This document shows positions 34,214 through 43,880 of a stretch of DNA of 64,000 nucleotides, piece by piece (position 1 is the stretch's first letter; every line of letters starts with the position of its first letter). Location: contig BCGN01000012.1 of assembly GCA_001599295.1 (NCBI GenBank), positions 124,001-188,000 on the forward strand, written 5' to 3'. The stretch comes from Sporopachydermia quercuum (taxonomy: Eukaryota > Ascomycota > Sporopachydermiomycetes > Sporopachydermiales > Sporopachydermiaceae). A program made the translations under genes and the position numbers. Under the pieces are notes generated by a model. The model had not been told where the DNA came from and did no database searches. It saw nothing but the letters and a program-made list of their open reading frames with translations.

Positions 34214-37204
34214 TTAAGAGGGAGGAGCAGCTCCACCAGACTTTCTGAATGTAAATTTACCGGACGATCCACTAGCAGCACCAGCAGTTGAAGGAGGAGG
34301 CACGCCATCACCTCTCTTCCTGAACGAGAATCCGCTTGTAGGAGCAGCAAACTTATTAGCACCAGGAGAAGAAAGAGAAGATGAAGAAGCAGGCGAACCT
34401 GGAACAGGAGAAGTAGAAGCTGCTGCTACAGGCGGGACATAAGCACCTTCACTTCTCTTTTTGAAGCTGAAGCCTGAAGGAGTAGCAAACTTATTACCCG
34501 CAGAACTAGCAGTTGTACTTGTAGTAGTAGTAGTAGTAGTACTTGCACTTGAATGAGTACCGAATTTACTAGCCAATCTAGCCTCACGTTCTTCTTCTTT
34601 TCTTCTGATTTCGGCGATTTCAGCATCTTTCTTTCTACGTAATTCTTCCAATTCTTTCTTTCTTCTTAATTGCTGTTGAATCTTTTCCTCTTCCTCAGCC
34701 ATTCTTCGTTCCTCTTCAGCCTTACGTTCTTCCTCAATCTTTCTCTTTCTTTCTTCTTCTTCCTTAGTTCTTCTTAGTTCTTCAATCTTTCTAATTCTGT
34801 ATTCTTCTATTCTCTTAGCCTTAGCAGTTTCAAATTCAGCCTTGGCCCTTAGTTTGGCTTTTTCTAATTCCTTCTTTCTACCAGCAACAATCTTGCTTCT
34901 GAATTCAGTGTAATCATCAAGCATTCTTTCAAAACGAGACTTGAGTTCTAAATCTTGCTGATGCTTAATCTTGGCTTTTTCAATAACAGAAGCTTTATGT
35001 TCTTCATAGAATTTCTTATCTAATTCTTTCTGTTCTTCTGCTTGTTTCTCCAATAAAGGAATTTCATACCTTCTCATAGCTCTTTCAATGTAATCCAATT
35101 TCTTTGCAGTGCTCTTCAATCGTTCCTTCAAGTCACTCTTTTCTTTACTTAACTGTTCAACTTGCATTAGCTTGATCTTTTCAGCATCTAAATCATCCAT
35201 ATTATTAATATCAATCCTAATAATACCTTTAGCATTAACTTCTTCAGCCAATTTCTTCTTTTCTTCCTCTCGTAAGGCTTGTTGTTCGGCCAACATTCTT
35301 TCTTCTTCTCTTCTCTTTGCTTCAGCTTCTTGTCTTTGTTGTAAGAAAGNNATTTCTTCATTCTTCTTCTTCTTTCTGGCTAACGCTTCTTCTTGTTCCT
35401 TTCTCTTGATNGCTAATTCAATTTCTTCCTTCTTCTTCTCGAGTTTTTCTCTTCTCATCAAAAGGTTGGCTCTTTCAACAGTTATACCTTTAGCTGCCAA
35501 ATCTAATGCCTTTTGCTTTTGATTGTTGATGTGGTTGATATATTCAGAATCAACATACAAAATACCAGCCAAAAGAATTTTGCTTAATTGAACAAGCTTG
35601 GACTTGATCAAATCAGATGGGGTCATTTGTAGTTTAGAGGTGGATTCGGCAAAAGAAGAATTGTTTTCATCAAAAGCGTCATTTTGGAAAATAATTGATC
35701 TTTCGTCATGATTAATTTTCAACGATAATTCATTTCTCTTACAGGCTTTAACGATGAAACTCTCAATATCGAAAGGAGTCAAGTTGAATTCATCTTGAGG
35801 GAAAGTAACCAAATCATAAACAAAGTCAAGCTTAACTGAGTCGTAGACTTGTGAAAGTTGTTGAAATAATCTTGTGAGAATGACTTGAGTCAAAGGTTTA
35901 TAGTATGTTTGAAGATAGCCAATTTCTTTGATAGCATCAAAGATAGGAATGAGCTTTTGTCTAATTTTCAATGGATGGAAGTCAACTTCCAACAACTTGT
36001 AAAGTTTTTGAATGCTTTCATCAGCATAATCTAGAACAGCGGAGTTGAGACAGAACTTGATCAATTCATCTCTAGTAGGAACATTATTCAAATTCAATAA
36101 TTTAGACCATTGGTTATTTCTGAATCTTGATTCATCAACTTCGTTTAATTTGTTTTCAGAAGATTGGGTTAACTTAGGAATTGCCAAAGCAGACATTAGT
36201 GCCAAGTTTGAATATTTCTTCTTGGTCTCTTCAGTAGCATTAGGAGATTGAATGAACAAGGCATAGAATTTACTCCAAGCAGCAGCATGGAAAACATAAT
36301 TGTCACTAATCAAGAACATTCTTGCTAAGTTTTCATAATAATTGGTCATCATACCAGGCTTGGAAGGTTGTTTGGCAATAGAAAGTAAAGTATGAACATC
36401 CTCAACGCATCTGAAAGATTCTTGACATAATTCTAACTTTACAGCAACGTTTAATTGATAAAATCTGGTATCCAAATACCTCTTCAAAGTGTCAGGATTA
36501 TTAAGATCAATAGGGAAAGGATTGCCCTCACTCTTTTGAGATTGAACAGCGTTTTGAACATGGTTTCTTAAGATTCCGCATAATCTTCTGAATTCAGCTT
36601 TACGATCATATTTATCGCAGAATTGACATGCCTTGTATGCAACAGCTTGATAAGTAACTTCTAAACGAGAGCAGTTACGTAATAAATCCAATCCAAGCTT
36701 ATAAGATTCCAAAGCAAATTTCAACCAAGGAGTAACAATTTCACGATCAGTTCTGTCTTTTGCTTGGTTATTAGAAACAGCAGAAAGAAGAATATGTTCT
36801 GGGGATTGTTCACCTTCCAAATCGTCCTCTTCATCATCATTGGTCTTCTCGCCATCTTCGTTAGAAATTTCAGCAGCCTTCTTACTAGCTTCTTCTAACT
36901 TTGCTTCTGACAGATCAATCAATCTCTTAATTACAGTTTCAACTGAAGCTAACCCAACGGGAGTTCCATGCACTTTCTTCTTGTATTGGTGTAAACCATC
37001 TTTGAGAAGCTTACCTTGCTTCAAGTCAACTGAAAGTTGAACAAAGAATAATACTAATGGCTCAAGTTCAGCGGGTTCAAATTGTTTAGTTCTTCTTGAT
37101 GATAAGAACTCATGAATGGTTTGCAAAGCCGCTGTTGACTGATCAACGGCAATCAGATCTTCTGCTCTCTTCAGCACGTTGGCCGGCTTAATAAATGGGG
37201 CCAT
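34214..37204 (-). CDS. TIF32: Translation initiation factor eIF3 subunit a
   Basis: 996 residues (Saccharomyces Tif32/Rpg1 is about 964). The start 'MAPFIKPANVLKRAEDLI' is the conserved eIF3a N terminus. Residues 1-500 are the helical half with the PCI domain ('LTQVILTRLFQQLSQVYDSV' region). From about 560 on, the protein is a very long charged Lys/Glu/Arg helix, as in all eIF3a proteins. The C terminus carries three copies of a KF-x-FSF(K/R)KR motif in a Ser/Pro/Gly linker. It scaffolds eIF3 on the 40S subunit and helps recruit mRNA and scan. Three ambiguous bases (two adjacent near 35350, one near 35411) give unknown residues in the charged helix. No intron. Confidence 0.95.
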   Translation of the reverse strand: MAPFIKPANVLKRAEDLIAVDQSTAALQTIHEFLSSRRTKQFEPAELEPLVLFFVQLSVDLKQGKLLKDGLHQYKKKVHGTPVGLASVETVIKRLIDLSEAKLEEASKKAAEISNEDGEKTNDDEEDDLEGEQSPEHILLSAVSNNQAKDRTDREIVTPWLKFALESYKLGLDLLRNCSRLEVTYQAVAYKACQFCDKYDRKAEFRRLCGILRNHVQNAVQSQKSEGNPFPIDLNNPDTLKRYLDTRFYQLNVAVKLELCQESFRCVEDVHTLLSIAKQPSKPGMMTNYYENLARMFLISDNYVFHAAAWSKFYALFIQSPNATEETKKKYSNLALMSALAIPKLTQSSENKLNEVDESRFRNNQWSKLLNLNNVPTRDELIKFCLNSAVLDYADESIQKLYKLLEVDFHPLKIRQKLIPIFDAIKEIGYLQTYYKPLTQVILTRLFQQLSQVYDSVKLDFVYDLVTFPQDEFNLTPFDIESFIVKACKRNELSLKINHDERSIIFQNDAFDENNSSFAESTSKLQMTPSDLIKSKLVQLSKILLAGILYVDSEYINHINNQKQKALDLAAKGITVERANLLMRREKLEKKKEEIELXIKRKEQEEALARKKKKNEEXXFLQQRQEAEAKRREEERMLAEQQALREEEKKKLAEEVNAKGIIRIDINNMDDLDAEKIKLMQVEQLSKEKSDLKERLKSTAKKLDYIERAMRRYEIPLLEKQAEEQKELDKKFYEEHKASVIEKAKIKHQQDLELKSRFERMLDDYTEFRSKIVAGRKKELEKAKLRAKAEFETAKAKRIEEYRIRKIEELRRTKEEEERKRKIEEERKAEEERRMAEEEEKIQQQLRRKKELEELRRKKDAEIAEIRRKEEEREARLASKFGTHSSASTTTTTTTSTTASSAGNKFATPSGFSFKKRSEGAYVPPVAAASTSPVPGSPASSSSLSSPGANKFAAPTSGFSFRKRGDGVPPPSTAGAASGSSGKFTFRKSGGAAPPS

Positions 37205-38138
37205 TCTACTGATTATTTGTTTTGATTAACCAGAAAACAGTCTCTTATAAGCTTCTTCTAGACTGTTCTTTGACAACTAGCTCTGTCTATACCGTTACTG
37301 CTACTAATACTACTACCTACTGAATTGTAAGTTGCCAAGTAACAATGTCTTGTATAGCCAAACAATTATAAACCTCAAGGACAAGGAATCAATCACTCAG
37401 ACTTAATTCTCTTCTTCCTATGAGAAATTTAAACAGCAAACACTACTTTTAACAAATATTTGAATCTTCGTTGGGGAAACAATCATTCCCTTTGCCTAGT
37501 GATACATTCATTGATGTCGTGGCTCACATTTTTTTCTTCCCTTTCCCGCATATTTTTCATGTTCATACAAATGTTTGAAAAATTTACACCCTTGCAACTT
37601 AGAGAATTACATGTGAAAATGAAGAAAGTTTGGTGTAGAAAGAGTGTGATGAGAAGTGCCACTATTAGAGGTCGTATTGAGAATAATATGGAATGGGGAA
37701 AGTACCAAAGACTATTATTGAAGATTGTAGGAAGAGCCTGAAATGAGACAGGAACTGTCAGATAGCGAGTGATAAAGAATGATAGGCCCCTGATGCTTTC
37801 ATCATCAACATGAGGGAGGATAACATAAATTAACAACGTCACAGTTGAAAGGCGAATCAGAGAGTCAAGTAACCGATAAGAAGCTTACATTGAAAAATAA
37901 AGATGGTATAAATAATGTAATAGATTACACATTTAATCGTCATCGTTCGAAAGTAGTATATCGAATATATAAACAGCAAGATAAGAAAGCAATCAAAACA
38001 CAACCACAGAAAATAGACAATATTCAATAGAAAACCAATGCCATAAACCCAACCGAACACCGAACATTAAGTAAAATAAGTAAAAAATAAACACTTCATA
38101 ATAATCCACTATAGATATGTTATCAAAGAATGAACCAA
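37205..38138. other. Intergenic upstream of TIF32
   Basis: 0.93 kb. TIF32 promoter on the left, 3' flank of the minus-strand hypothetical gene on the right. A 75-codon basic ORF (37514-37741) is listed separately. Very A-rich from 37840 on. Confidence 0.45.
37514..37741 (+). CDS. Possible small basic protein (75 residues), doubtful
   Basis: ATG-to-TGA ORF: a hydrophobic first 20 residues ('MSWLTFFSSLSRIFFMFIQM') and a basic remainder rich in Lys/Arg ('MKKVWCRKSVMRSATIRGR'). It resembles a mitochondrial targeting layout, but I recognise no family. It lies about 310 bases from the divergent TIF32 start. Confidence 0.22.
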   Translation: MSWLTFFSSLSRIFFMFIQMFEKFTPLQLRELHVKMKKVWCRKSVMRSATIRGRIENNMEWGKYQRLLLKIVGRA

Positions 38139-38567
38139 TCAGGCGTCACTGGGGAAGATATCCAAAAACTCTATATCACTCTCTTCGTCAAGAAACACTT
38201 CAAACACTTCAGGTTTTGAGTATCGAGACCCTTTACGCTCCTCATGATAGCTACTCATGAACAAATCTTGATTCCACTCAAAGCCTTGTGATTCCTTCAA
38301 GCTTAAACTGTAAACAGGAATAGATGTACAAGACCCATCTGGAGAGATTGTAGATGTAGAAGATAAGCGGTAAACGGCATGGACTTCATGGTCCAACATA
38401 GATTCCGACAAAAAAGATCGTCTTCTAGTTCCAAAGGGCGTACTGGGAAGGACGATTGAGCTTCGTCTTCTTCCAGTTATCTTTCTTGACCCTTCACTTT
38501 GGGGTGAGCTCCCAATAACCGGCAATCTGGTTTCGCTAAAGCTTCTATTGGAGGGATTTTCAGACAT
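38139..38567 (-). CDS. Small hypothetical protein with a phospho-site-rich body and acidic tail
   Basis: 142 residues from the Met at 38565-38567 ('MSENPSNRSFSETRLPVIGS'). The frame is open upstream to another ATG at 38744, but those extra 59 residues are hydrophobic and uncharacteristic, so I take the inner start. The body is Ser/Arg-rich with likely kinase sites ('GRRRSSIVLP', 'GTRRRSFLSES'). The C-terminal block 'TSIPVYSLSLKESQGFEWNQ' and acidic end 'DEESDIEFLDIFP' look conserved and remind me of small uncharacterised yeast proteins (a YMR295C/YGR273C-type family), a weak recollection only. Function unknown. Confidence 0.6.
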   Translation of the reverse strand: MSENPSNRSFSETRLPVIGSSPQSEGSRKITGRRRSSIVLPSTPFGTRRRSFLSESMLDHEVHAVYRLSSTSTISPDGSCTSIPVYSLSLKESQGFEWNQDLFMSSYHEERKGSRYSKPEVFEVFLDEESDIEFLDIFPSDA

Positions 38568-39465
38568 TTCAAAATAACGTTCCAAGCTAATAATAGCCAA
38601 GTAGCTACAATCACACCAAATCTCTATGAAATCTTGAATTGATATTGCTGATGCATAGACGAAGACGATATTGTGTAGTAAACTATTAACCTTTAAGTTA
38701 TCCTTATCTCTCTCAATCGGTTTGCTTACTGACTGACCTGCCAATTCTTAACCTGTTCGATAGTAATTATTCCAATTCAACAGTAGATAATTTTATCACT
38801 TTATTTTTAAATGTTCAAACAGTTCGTATATATTCACTGATGCAAGCTTCTGAACCGACCTTTGTGGAATAATCGCATTAACAATACTGCAACTGATAAG
38901 GAGAAATGACACCAGTTTCCCTTATTAATCGATCATCGATTGACTCATTCCAACTGTCCCAGCACCTTCTTGGACATCAACCAACATAAGTTGTCGGGAC
39001 ATAATACCGGACAACTAATTTTGATACCTACCACATGTGTAAGTATGAGCATTGACCATCTTTGCTTGCGGTATCGATCAGCCAAACACTTGAAAACGAG
39101 GGTATGTCTGAAGATCTCCTGTATACAATGAAATATTTAAAAATTTTCTGAAAAAATTTTAGAAAGGGTGTGCACTTATATTTAATAATTGATTGATAAA
39201 GAGGTATTGCAATGCCTGTATAAACGGTTGATTTTGAAGTAACGGTCTATTGAAAACAAAGGATTATTTACTTAACAATCGGTTGTTGATCTAACCAGTA
39301 TAATAACAAGGATAATCAAGGTTTTGTCAGTAGTCAATTGATTGTTTAGTTGTTTGATAGTGAGGTAGACCAACTAAGGAGGTATAGGGAGAAAGTGAAT
39401 GAAAAGTTTTCAGTGAAACTATAGACACCACTCCTCAGCAGATACTTTAACATATCAATCTAAAA
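38568..39465. other. Divergent promoter region, hypothetical gene / NOP56
   Basis: 0.9 kb. Holds an RRPE-like pair (listed separately), a Gcn4-type TGACTCA near 38941, and donor-like GTAAGT (about 39038) and GTATGT (about 39101) sites with no matching branch and acceptor. Confidence 0.45.
39139..39160. promoter_or_regulatory. RRPE-like element upstream of NOP56
   Basis: AAAAATTTT at 39139-39147 and TGAAAAAATTTT at 39149-39160, close to the TGAAAAATTTT element of yeast ribosome-biogenesis promoters. About 305 bases before the NOP56 ATG. No PAC element was seen beside it, and AT-rich DNA makes chance matches likely. Confidence 0.35.
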
Positions 39466-41037
39466 ATGTCAGGAGGTGTTGATTATCTGTTGTTTGAAGA
39501 AGCAACAGGATATGCTTTGTACAAGGTTGATTTGCAACAAGATGAAATTGGAAGTCGGTTGAAAGAAGTTCAAGCCGCTGCTCAAGATCTTGGTAAATTT
39601 GGAAAATTAGTGACACTTGTTTCATTTGCTCCTTTCAAGACTGCCGCACAAGCTCTTGAAAATGCCAATGATATCTCTGAAGGCATTGTCGGTGATTACC
39701 TTAAGTCTGTTTTAGAACTCAACATCCCTAAGGGATCTGAAAAGAACAGAGTTGTTTTAGGAATTTCGGACAAGAACCTTGGTCCTAGTATCAAAGAAAT
39801 TTTCCCTTATATTGATTGTGTGTCTAGCGAAGTTGTACAAGATTTACTTAGAGGTATCAGATATCATGGATTCAAGTTGTTGAAGGACTTACAAGAAGGT
39901 GATTTAGAAAGAGCGCAACTAGGTCTCAGTCATGCTTATTCCAGAGCCAAGGTTAAGTTCTCTGTTCAAAAGAATGATAACCATATTATACAAGCTATTG
40001 CGTTATTAGACCAGTTAGATAAAGATATTAACACTTTTGCTATGAGAGTTAAAGAATGGTACGGATGGCACTTCCCTGAATTAACAAAGATTGTCTCTGA
40101 TAACTATATCTTTGCCAAATTGGTTTTGATGATCAAGGACAAGGCTTCATTGAACGAAGATTCTCTTCATGATATTGCTGCTTTAGTTAACGATGATGCT
40201 GGTATTGCTCAACAAGTAATTGACGCTGCCAGGATAAGTATGGGACAAGATATTTCCGATGTTGATATGTTAAATGTTACTACTTTTGCTACCCGTGTTG
40301 TTGATATCACAGACTATAGAAATAAATTGTATTCTTACCTTGTTGGTAAGATGCACACTGTTGCTCCTAATTTGTCAGAATTGATTGGTGAAGTTATTGG
40401 AGCCAGATTGATCTCCCATGCTGGTTCTTTGACCAATTTATCTAAATACCCTGCATCTACTGTTCAAATTCTTGGTGCTGAAAAGGCTTTATTCAGAGCT
40501 TTGAAAACCAAGGGGAATACCCCTAAGTACGGATTGATTTATCATTCCACTTTCATTGGAAGAGCAGGTTCAAAGAATAAGGGTAGAATCTCTAGATACT
40601 TAGCTAACAAATGTTCTATTGCTTCCCGTATTGATTCCTTCTCTGATATTCCTACATCTAAATTTGGTGAAGTTTTGAAGAAGCAAGTAGAAGAAAGATT
40701 GAATTTCTACGATTCAGGTGTTGCTCCTACCAAGAATGCCGATGCCATGAAGGAGGCTATGGAATTAGCTTTAGCTAACATTCCTGATGGAACTTCTGTG
40801 ATCAAGGATGACATCGAAATTGATGAAGAAGATTCTGATGACAGTTCAGACGAAGAGAAGGAGGACAAGAAGGAAAAGAAGAAGGAAAAGAAGGATAAGA
40901 AAGACAAAAAGGGTAAGAAGGAAAAGAAAGAGAAGAAAGACAAAAAGGATAAAAAGGACAAAAAGGAAAAGAAAGAGAAAAAGCGAAAATCTGATGATTC
41001 TGAAAGTCCCAAAAAAGCCAAGAAATCAAAGAAATAG
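39466..41037 (+). CDS. NOP56: Box C/D snoRNP core protein Nop56
   Basis: 523 residues (about 504 in Saccharomyces). The N-terminal domain 'DYLLFEEATGYALYKV', coiled coil and Nop domain ('SVQKNDNHIIQAIALLDQLD', 'HTVAPNLSELIGEVIGARL', 'HAGSLTNLSKYPASTVQI', 'GAEKALFRALKTKGNTPKYG') match Nop56 rather than Nop58: the stretch from 'AKVKFSVQKNDNH' to 'KGRISRYLANKCS' is nearly identical to the yeast protein. The C terminus is an acidic patch followed by about 60 residues of KKEKKDKK repeats, the usual nucleolar tail. It guides 2'-O-methylation and early pre-rRNA processing with Nop1, Nop58 and Snu13. A CTG codon encodes the invariant first Leu of 'YLLFEE'. No intron. Confidence 0.96.
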   Translation: MSGGVDYLLFEEATGYALYKVDLQQDEIGSRLKEVQAAAQDLGKFGKLVTLVSFAPFKTAAQALENANDISEGIVGDYLKSVLELNIPKGSEKNRVVLGISDKNLGPSIKEIFPYIDCVSSEVVQDLLRGIRYHGFKLLKDLQEGDLERAQLGLSHAYSRAKVKFSVQKNDNHIIQAIALLDQLDKDINTFAMRVKEWYGWHFPELTKIVSDNYIFAKLVLMIKDKASLNEDSLHDIAALVNDDAGIAQQVIDAARISMGQDISDVDMLNVTTFATRVVDITDYRNKLYSYLVGKMHTVAPNLSELIGEVIGARLISHAGSLTNLSKYPASTVQILGAEKALFRALKTKGNTPKYGLIYHSTFIGRAGSKNKGRISRYLANKCSIASRIDSFSDIPTSKFGEVLKKQVEERLNFYDSGVAPTKNADAMKEAMELALANIPDGTSVIKDDIEIDEEDSDDSSDEEKEDKKEKKKEKKDKKDKKGKKEKKEKKDKKDKKDKKEKKEKKRKSDDSESPKKAKKSKK

Positions 41038-41396
41038 GTTTTAACGCCCGGATTATAACCCAATTCCTCTCCGTTCATTCATTCGTTCATTCATGATTCA
41101 TTTTACTCTAATCATCCATATAGATATCCATTGACTATTTACTCCATAGAGTTTGTTCATCTATCTATTTTCCTTTATTGGCTTTACGGTATATATTTTT
41201 TTTTCTATTTGGGATATGCATCTGTTGCTCTGCCACATTGTACATTTTATTAATAAAAGTAACGTTCAATACACTACAACTGAAATGGTAGTAGTACCGT
41301 GACCCATAGAACGAACTATTAAAACGAGACTAGAACTGGTTATCACAAATTTTTATTAACGGAACTTGAATCTGAAGTATGATTTGTCAGGCTAAT
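41038..41396. other. Intergenic between convergent NOP56 and PBA1
   Basis: 359 bases. Contains a TTCA-type repeat near 41074-41100 and a T-run near 41190; presumably overlapping terminators. Confidence 0.5.
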
Positions 41397-42492
41397 CTAT
41401 ATATATAGAGATCCAGCACCATAATCAAAACTTCCGCTGTATACAGCCTTCTCATCAAAATAGTCACCTTCTAGACCTATGATATTGCCTATAGTTTTAA
41501 TAACAGGTACGATAGCCATAGGATTAGTAACTCTTTCAAAGAACATAGGACCTTCTGAATCAATGACAAAAACAATACCATTTCTTTTGAGTATCTCCAA
41601 CTATTAAAAATCATCGTTAGTATTTTAATAATCTAACCGGTAAAAAGATCTTTATGCAAAGTACGTTAACAGAGTACAAAACATTCAGAATAAACATACA
41701 TTTGCCATAAAGGTAGCACTTATTCCTGTTACATGACCTGGAGGTTTCAGCTTTTTCAGATCGTGTTCACTCTCATTCAACAACGTATGATTTGTGGTCG
41801 TAATAAAAGACACTGGTTCAATTTCCAACTGAGAATGACCTAGCATTATGTATTCAGTATCGGAATCAAGTGTATTTATCATGCTTCTCGCTATTACATT
41901 CTGAATGTCAGGACGTAAAATCGGGAAAGTAATCACTAGTATATCAGGTACTTTAGTGTCTTTATTGACTCCTTTTCTTATCACTATTGTTGCCAATTCG
42001 ACGTCAGTATCATCATCAACTCTCTCAGCCTCCTTACTTTTTGCTGTGCTATTCTCATGACCAATGGCCATTGAATTGTCAACATAAGTGTATGTAATTT
42101 GACCAAAGTCTGTGTAGTTATATCCAAGTGACTCTGTCAGTCCACAATTCTTCAAAGATTGAGGTTGTATTATAACAAGTTTTGGTATTACACCTAAAGG
42201 CAACTCGATTTGAGCTTCTGGTTTGGAGAAACTAACCGCAGGCAGTGGAGTATCAGAGAAGTCCTGGTTTTTCTGCAAGAGGACTTCATCTAATTCTTCG
42301 TCGGTTAGAACGTGTCTTGGAACCTTTGGTGGGGCAAGAGGCCGAAACTACAGTAGCAATATGTTAGTCTACTTGTACAATCTTTGCAATACAGCTATTT
42401 AACGCTCATCGAACAAACATCTGCTTCTTTCAAATTAACAANATTCAGAATTATTATCTGTCTGCAGTCAACCAAATGACACTTACAACCAT
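41397..42492 (-). CDS. PBA1: Proteasome assembly chaperone Pba1, three exons with a 6-nt first exon
   Basis: Minus-strand exons 42487-42492 (only ATG GTT), 41700-42347 and 41397-41600 join to 285 residues (276 in Saccharomyces). Intron 1 (139 nt): GTAAGT, GACTAAC branch, TAG. Intron 2 (99 nt): GTATGT, TACTAAC, TAG. The joined start 'MVFRPLAPPKVPRHVL' parallels 'MLFKQW...PKHLL' of Pba1. The middle 'ITFPILRPDIQNVIARSMI' and 'LKPPGHVTGISATF' align with 'FSFPIYS...MISRSII' and 'LQPPEFITGFIGSV'. The protein ends 'SLYI', an HbYX motif like the 'GLYI' of Pba1 that docks on the proteasome alpha ring. It acts with Add66/Pba2 in 20S assembly. I recall that Saccharomyces PBA1 also has an intron. Confidence 0.87.
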
Positions 42493-43084
42493 AGTTAATG
42501 TAATAATTTATGTTTTCGTTTAGGTGCCACAGGATCAATAGCTTCTCAATGGCAATTAACTTTCCTTTTCGTTCCTTTAGATTTATTACGCCGATTCTTC
42601 TATTTGTCAAAAATTGCTTCTAACCTCCCAGATACGTCTTATAATGAACCTTATATATATAAATATCATATCATTCTTCAATAAATAGCTTCTAATCAAT
42701 CTCTTTTTATAACTGTACAAGGCAAATAAAATATTCATTATTCCTTATGTTTTATACAGCTTTTCACATAAACAAAGTTTCGCCATTGGGGCATTACCAA
42801 AGAGAGACTGTAATTTTCCACAAACACTTCAAAATACTATCACCAAGAGAGTTCCATCAACAATAATATCTGCTCAACAAAGCACAAACATATTTTGGTT
42901 GTGTAATAATTGATCAACTAGCTTCTTATTTATTTATTTATATATACATCGCGACCATTAGTGCCTTGAACATCTTCGGTAGTTTTTCCTAGTANCTTTG
43001 ATTGACAAAGAAGACAACAGGACAGCAAGGACGATAAGGAGCTCTAAGAAAGCCTAGNATTATTTCGACATAGGTGATATAACG
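42493..43084. other. Divergent promoter region, PBA1 / YKE2
   Basis: 592 bases, AT-rich, two ambiguous bases (near 42995 and 43058). No gene seen. Confidence 0.5.
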
Positions 43085-43658
43085 ATGGCAAGTGCAGCTG
43101 ACGCTGAAAAATTGAACTCTGAGTTTCAGAGCCTACAGGCAGGTTAGTAACAGGCTTAAAAGAACTTGTGGGCTTGGATGTAGTGAGAGATTGAGATGGA
43201 GCATAAAGGAACTAACAGAAACAGAGCTTTCTGAACTGATCAATGCAAGACAAAAACTTGAAACACAATATCAAGAAAATAAGATCGTAAAAGATGTATG
43301 TACTATGGACTGGAAGAAGAGGTGTGAGTAACATGTTTATTGTTCATGTATGAATGACAACAAAAGATATTAACAAATATCTTTTACAGGAATTTGATAC
43401 ATTGGATGGGGAAGCTAAGGTTTATAAATTGACAGGTCCTGTGTTGCTACCACAGGATAAAAAAGAAGCTGAATTGAACGTTAATAAGAGAATTGAGTTC
43501 ATTCAAAAAGAAATGTAAGAGCACAAACTAGTGTTGATTCTAGAAGCTATTAACACGATGGTACTAACGACCTGGGTAGAAAACGAGTCGAGACTCAGAT
43601 GGAAACATTACAGAAAAAATTAACAGAAACCAGACAAAAGGTTGGTATAATTATTTGA
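43085..43658 (+). CDS. YKE2: Prefoldin subunit 6, four exons
   Basis: Exons 43085-43142, 43225-43295, 43390-43514 and 43580-43658 join to 110 residues (114 in Saccharomyces). Introns are 82, 94 and 65 nt: donors GTTAGT, GTATGT and GTAAGA; branches AACTAAC, TATTAAC and TACTAAC; acceptors CAG, CAG and TAG. The spliced product reads '...LQAELSELINARQKLETQ', 'YQENKIVKDEFDTLDGEAK', 'VYKLTGPVLLPQDKKEAELN', then a C-terminal coiled coil. This matches Yke2/Gim1 almost residue for residue ('VARQKLETQLQENKIV...EEFDQL...VYKLTGNVLLP'). The last 4-5 residues before TGA ('VGIII') are not family-like; a fourth intron with a weak donor is possible. It hands nascent actin and tubulin to the chaperonin TRiC. 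Confidence 0.92.
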
Positions 43659-43880
43659 AGATTCTAACCATTGCTTTTTGAATAACGAGACTAACATGCC
43701 AACCATAGTTAATGGCATTTAGAAGTAATGCAGCCGCCACAGCACCTTCAACATGAAACCGCTCACAACTGTAACTACAACAATGAAACAAGTAACTTAC
43801 TCGTATCTTAATTTCATTCACCATATATACCAAAAAAAAGCTGTCTCTTTTTCATGTAAAAAACGTATGCATCTGACCTA

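Noticed and set aside
40707-41078. Open frames on both strands over the NOP56 tail
   Set aside because: They arise from the AAG/GAAAAG repeat that codes the KKEKKDKK tail; their translations are low complexity.
43651-43833. 60-codon minus ORF between YKE2 and COQ9 with a GTAAGT-like site
   Set aside because: It lies in the short gap between convergent genes; the joined reading ends after about 16 residues.
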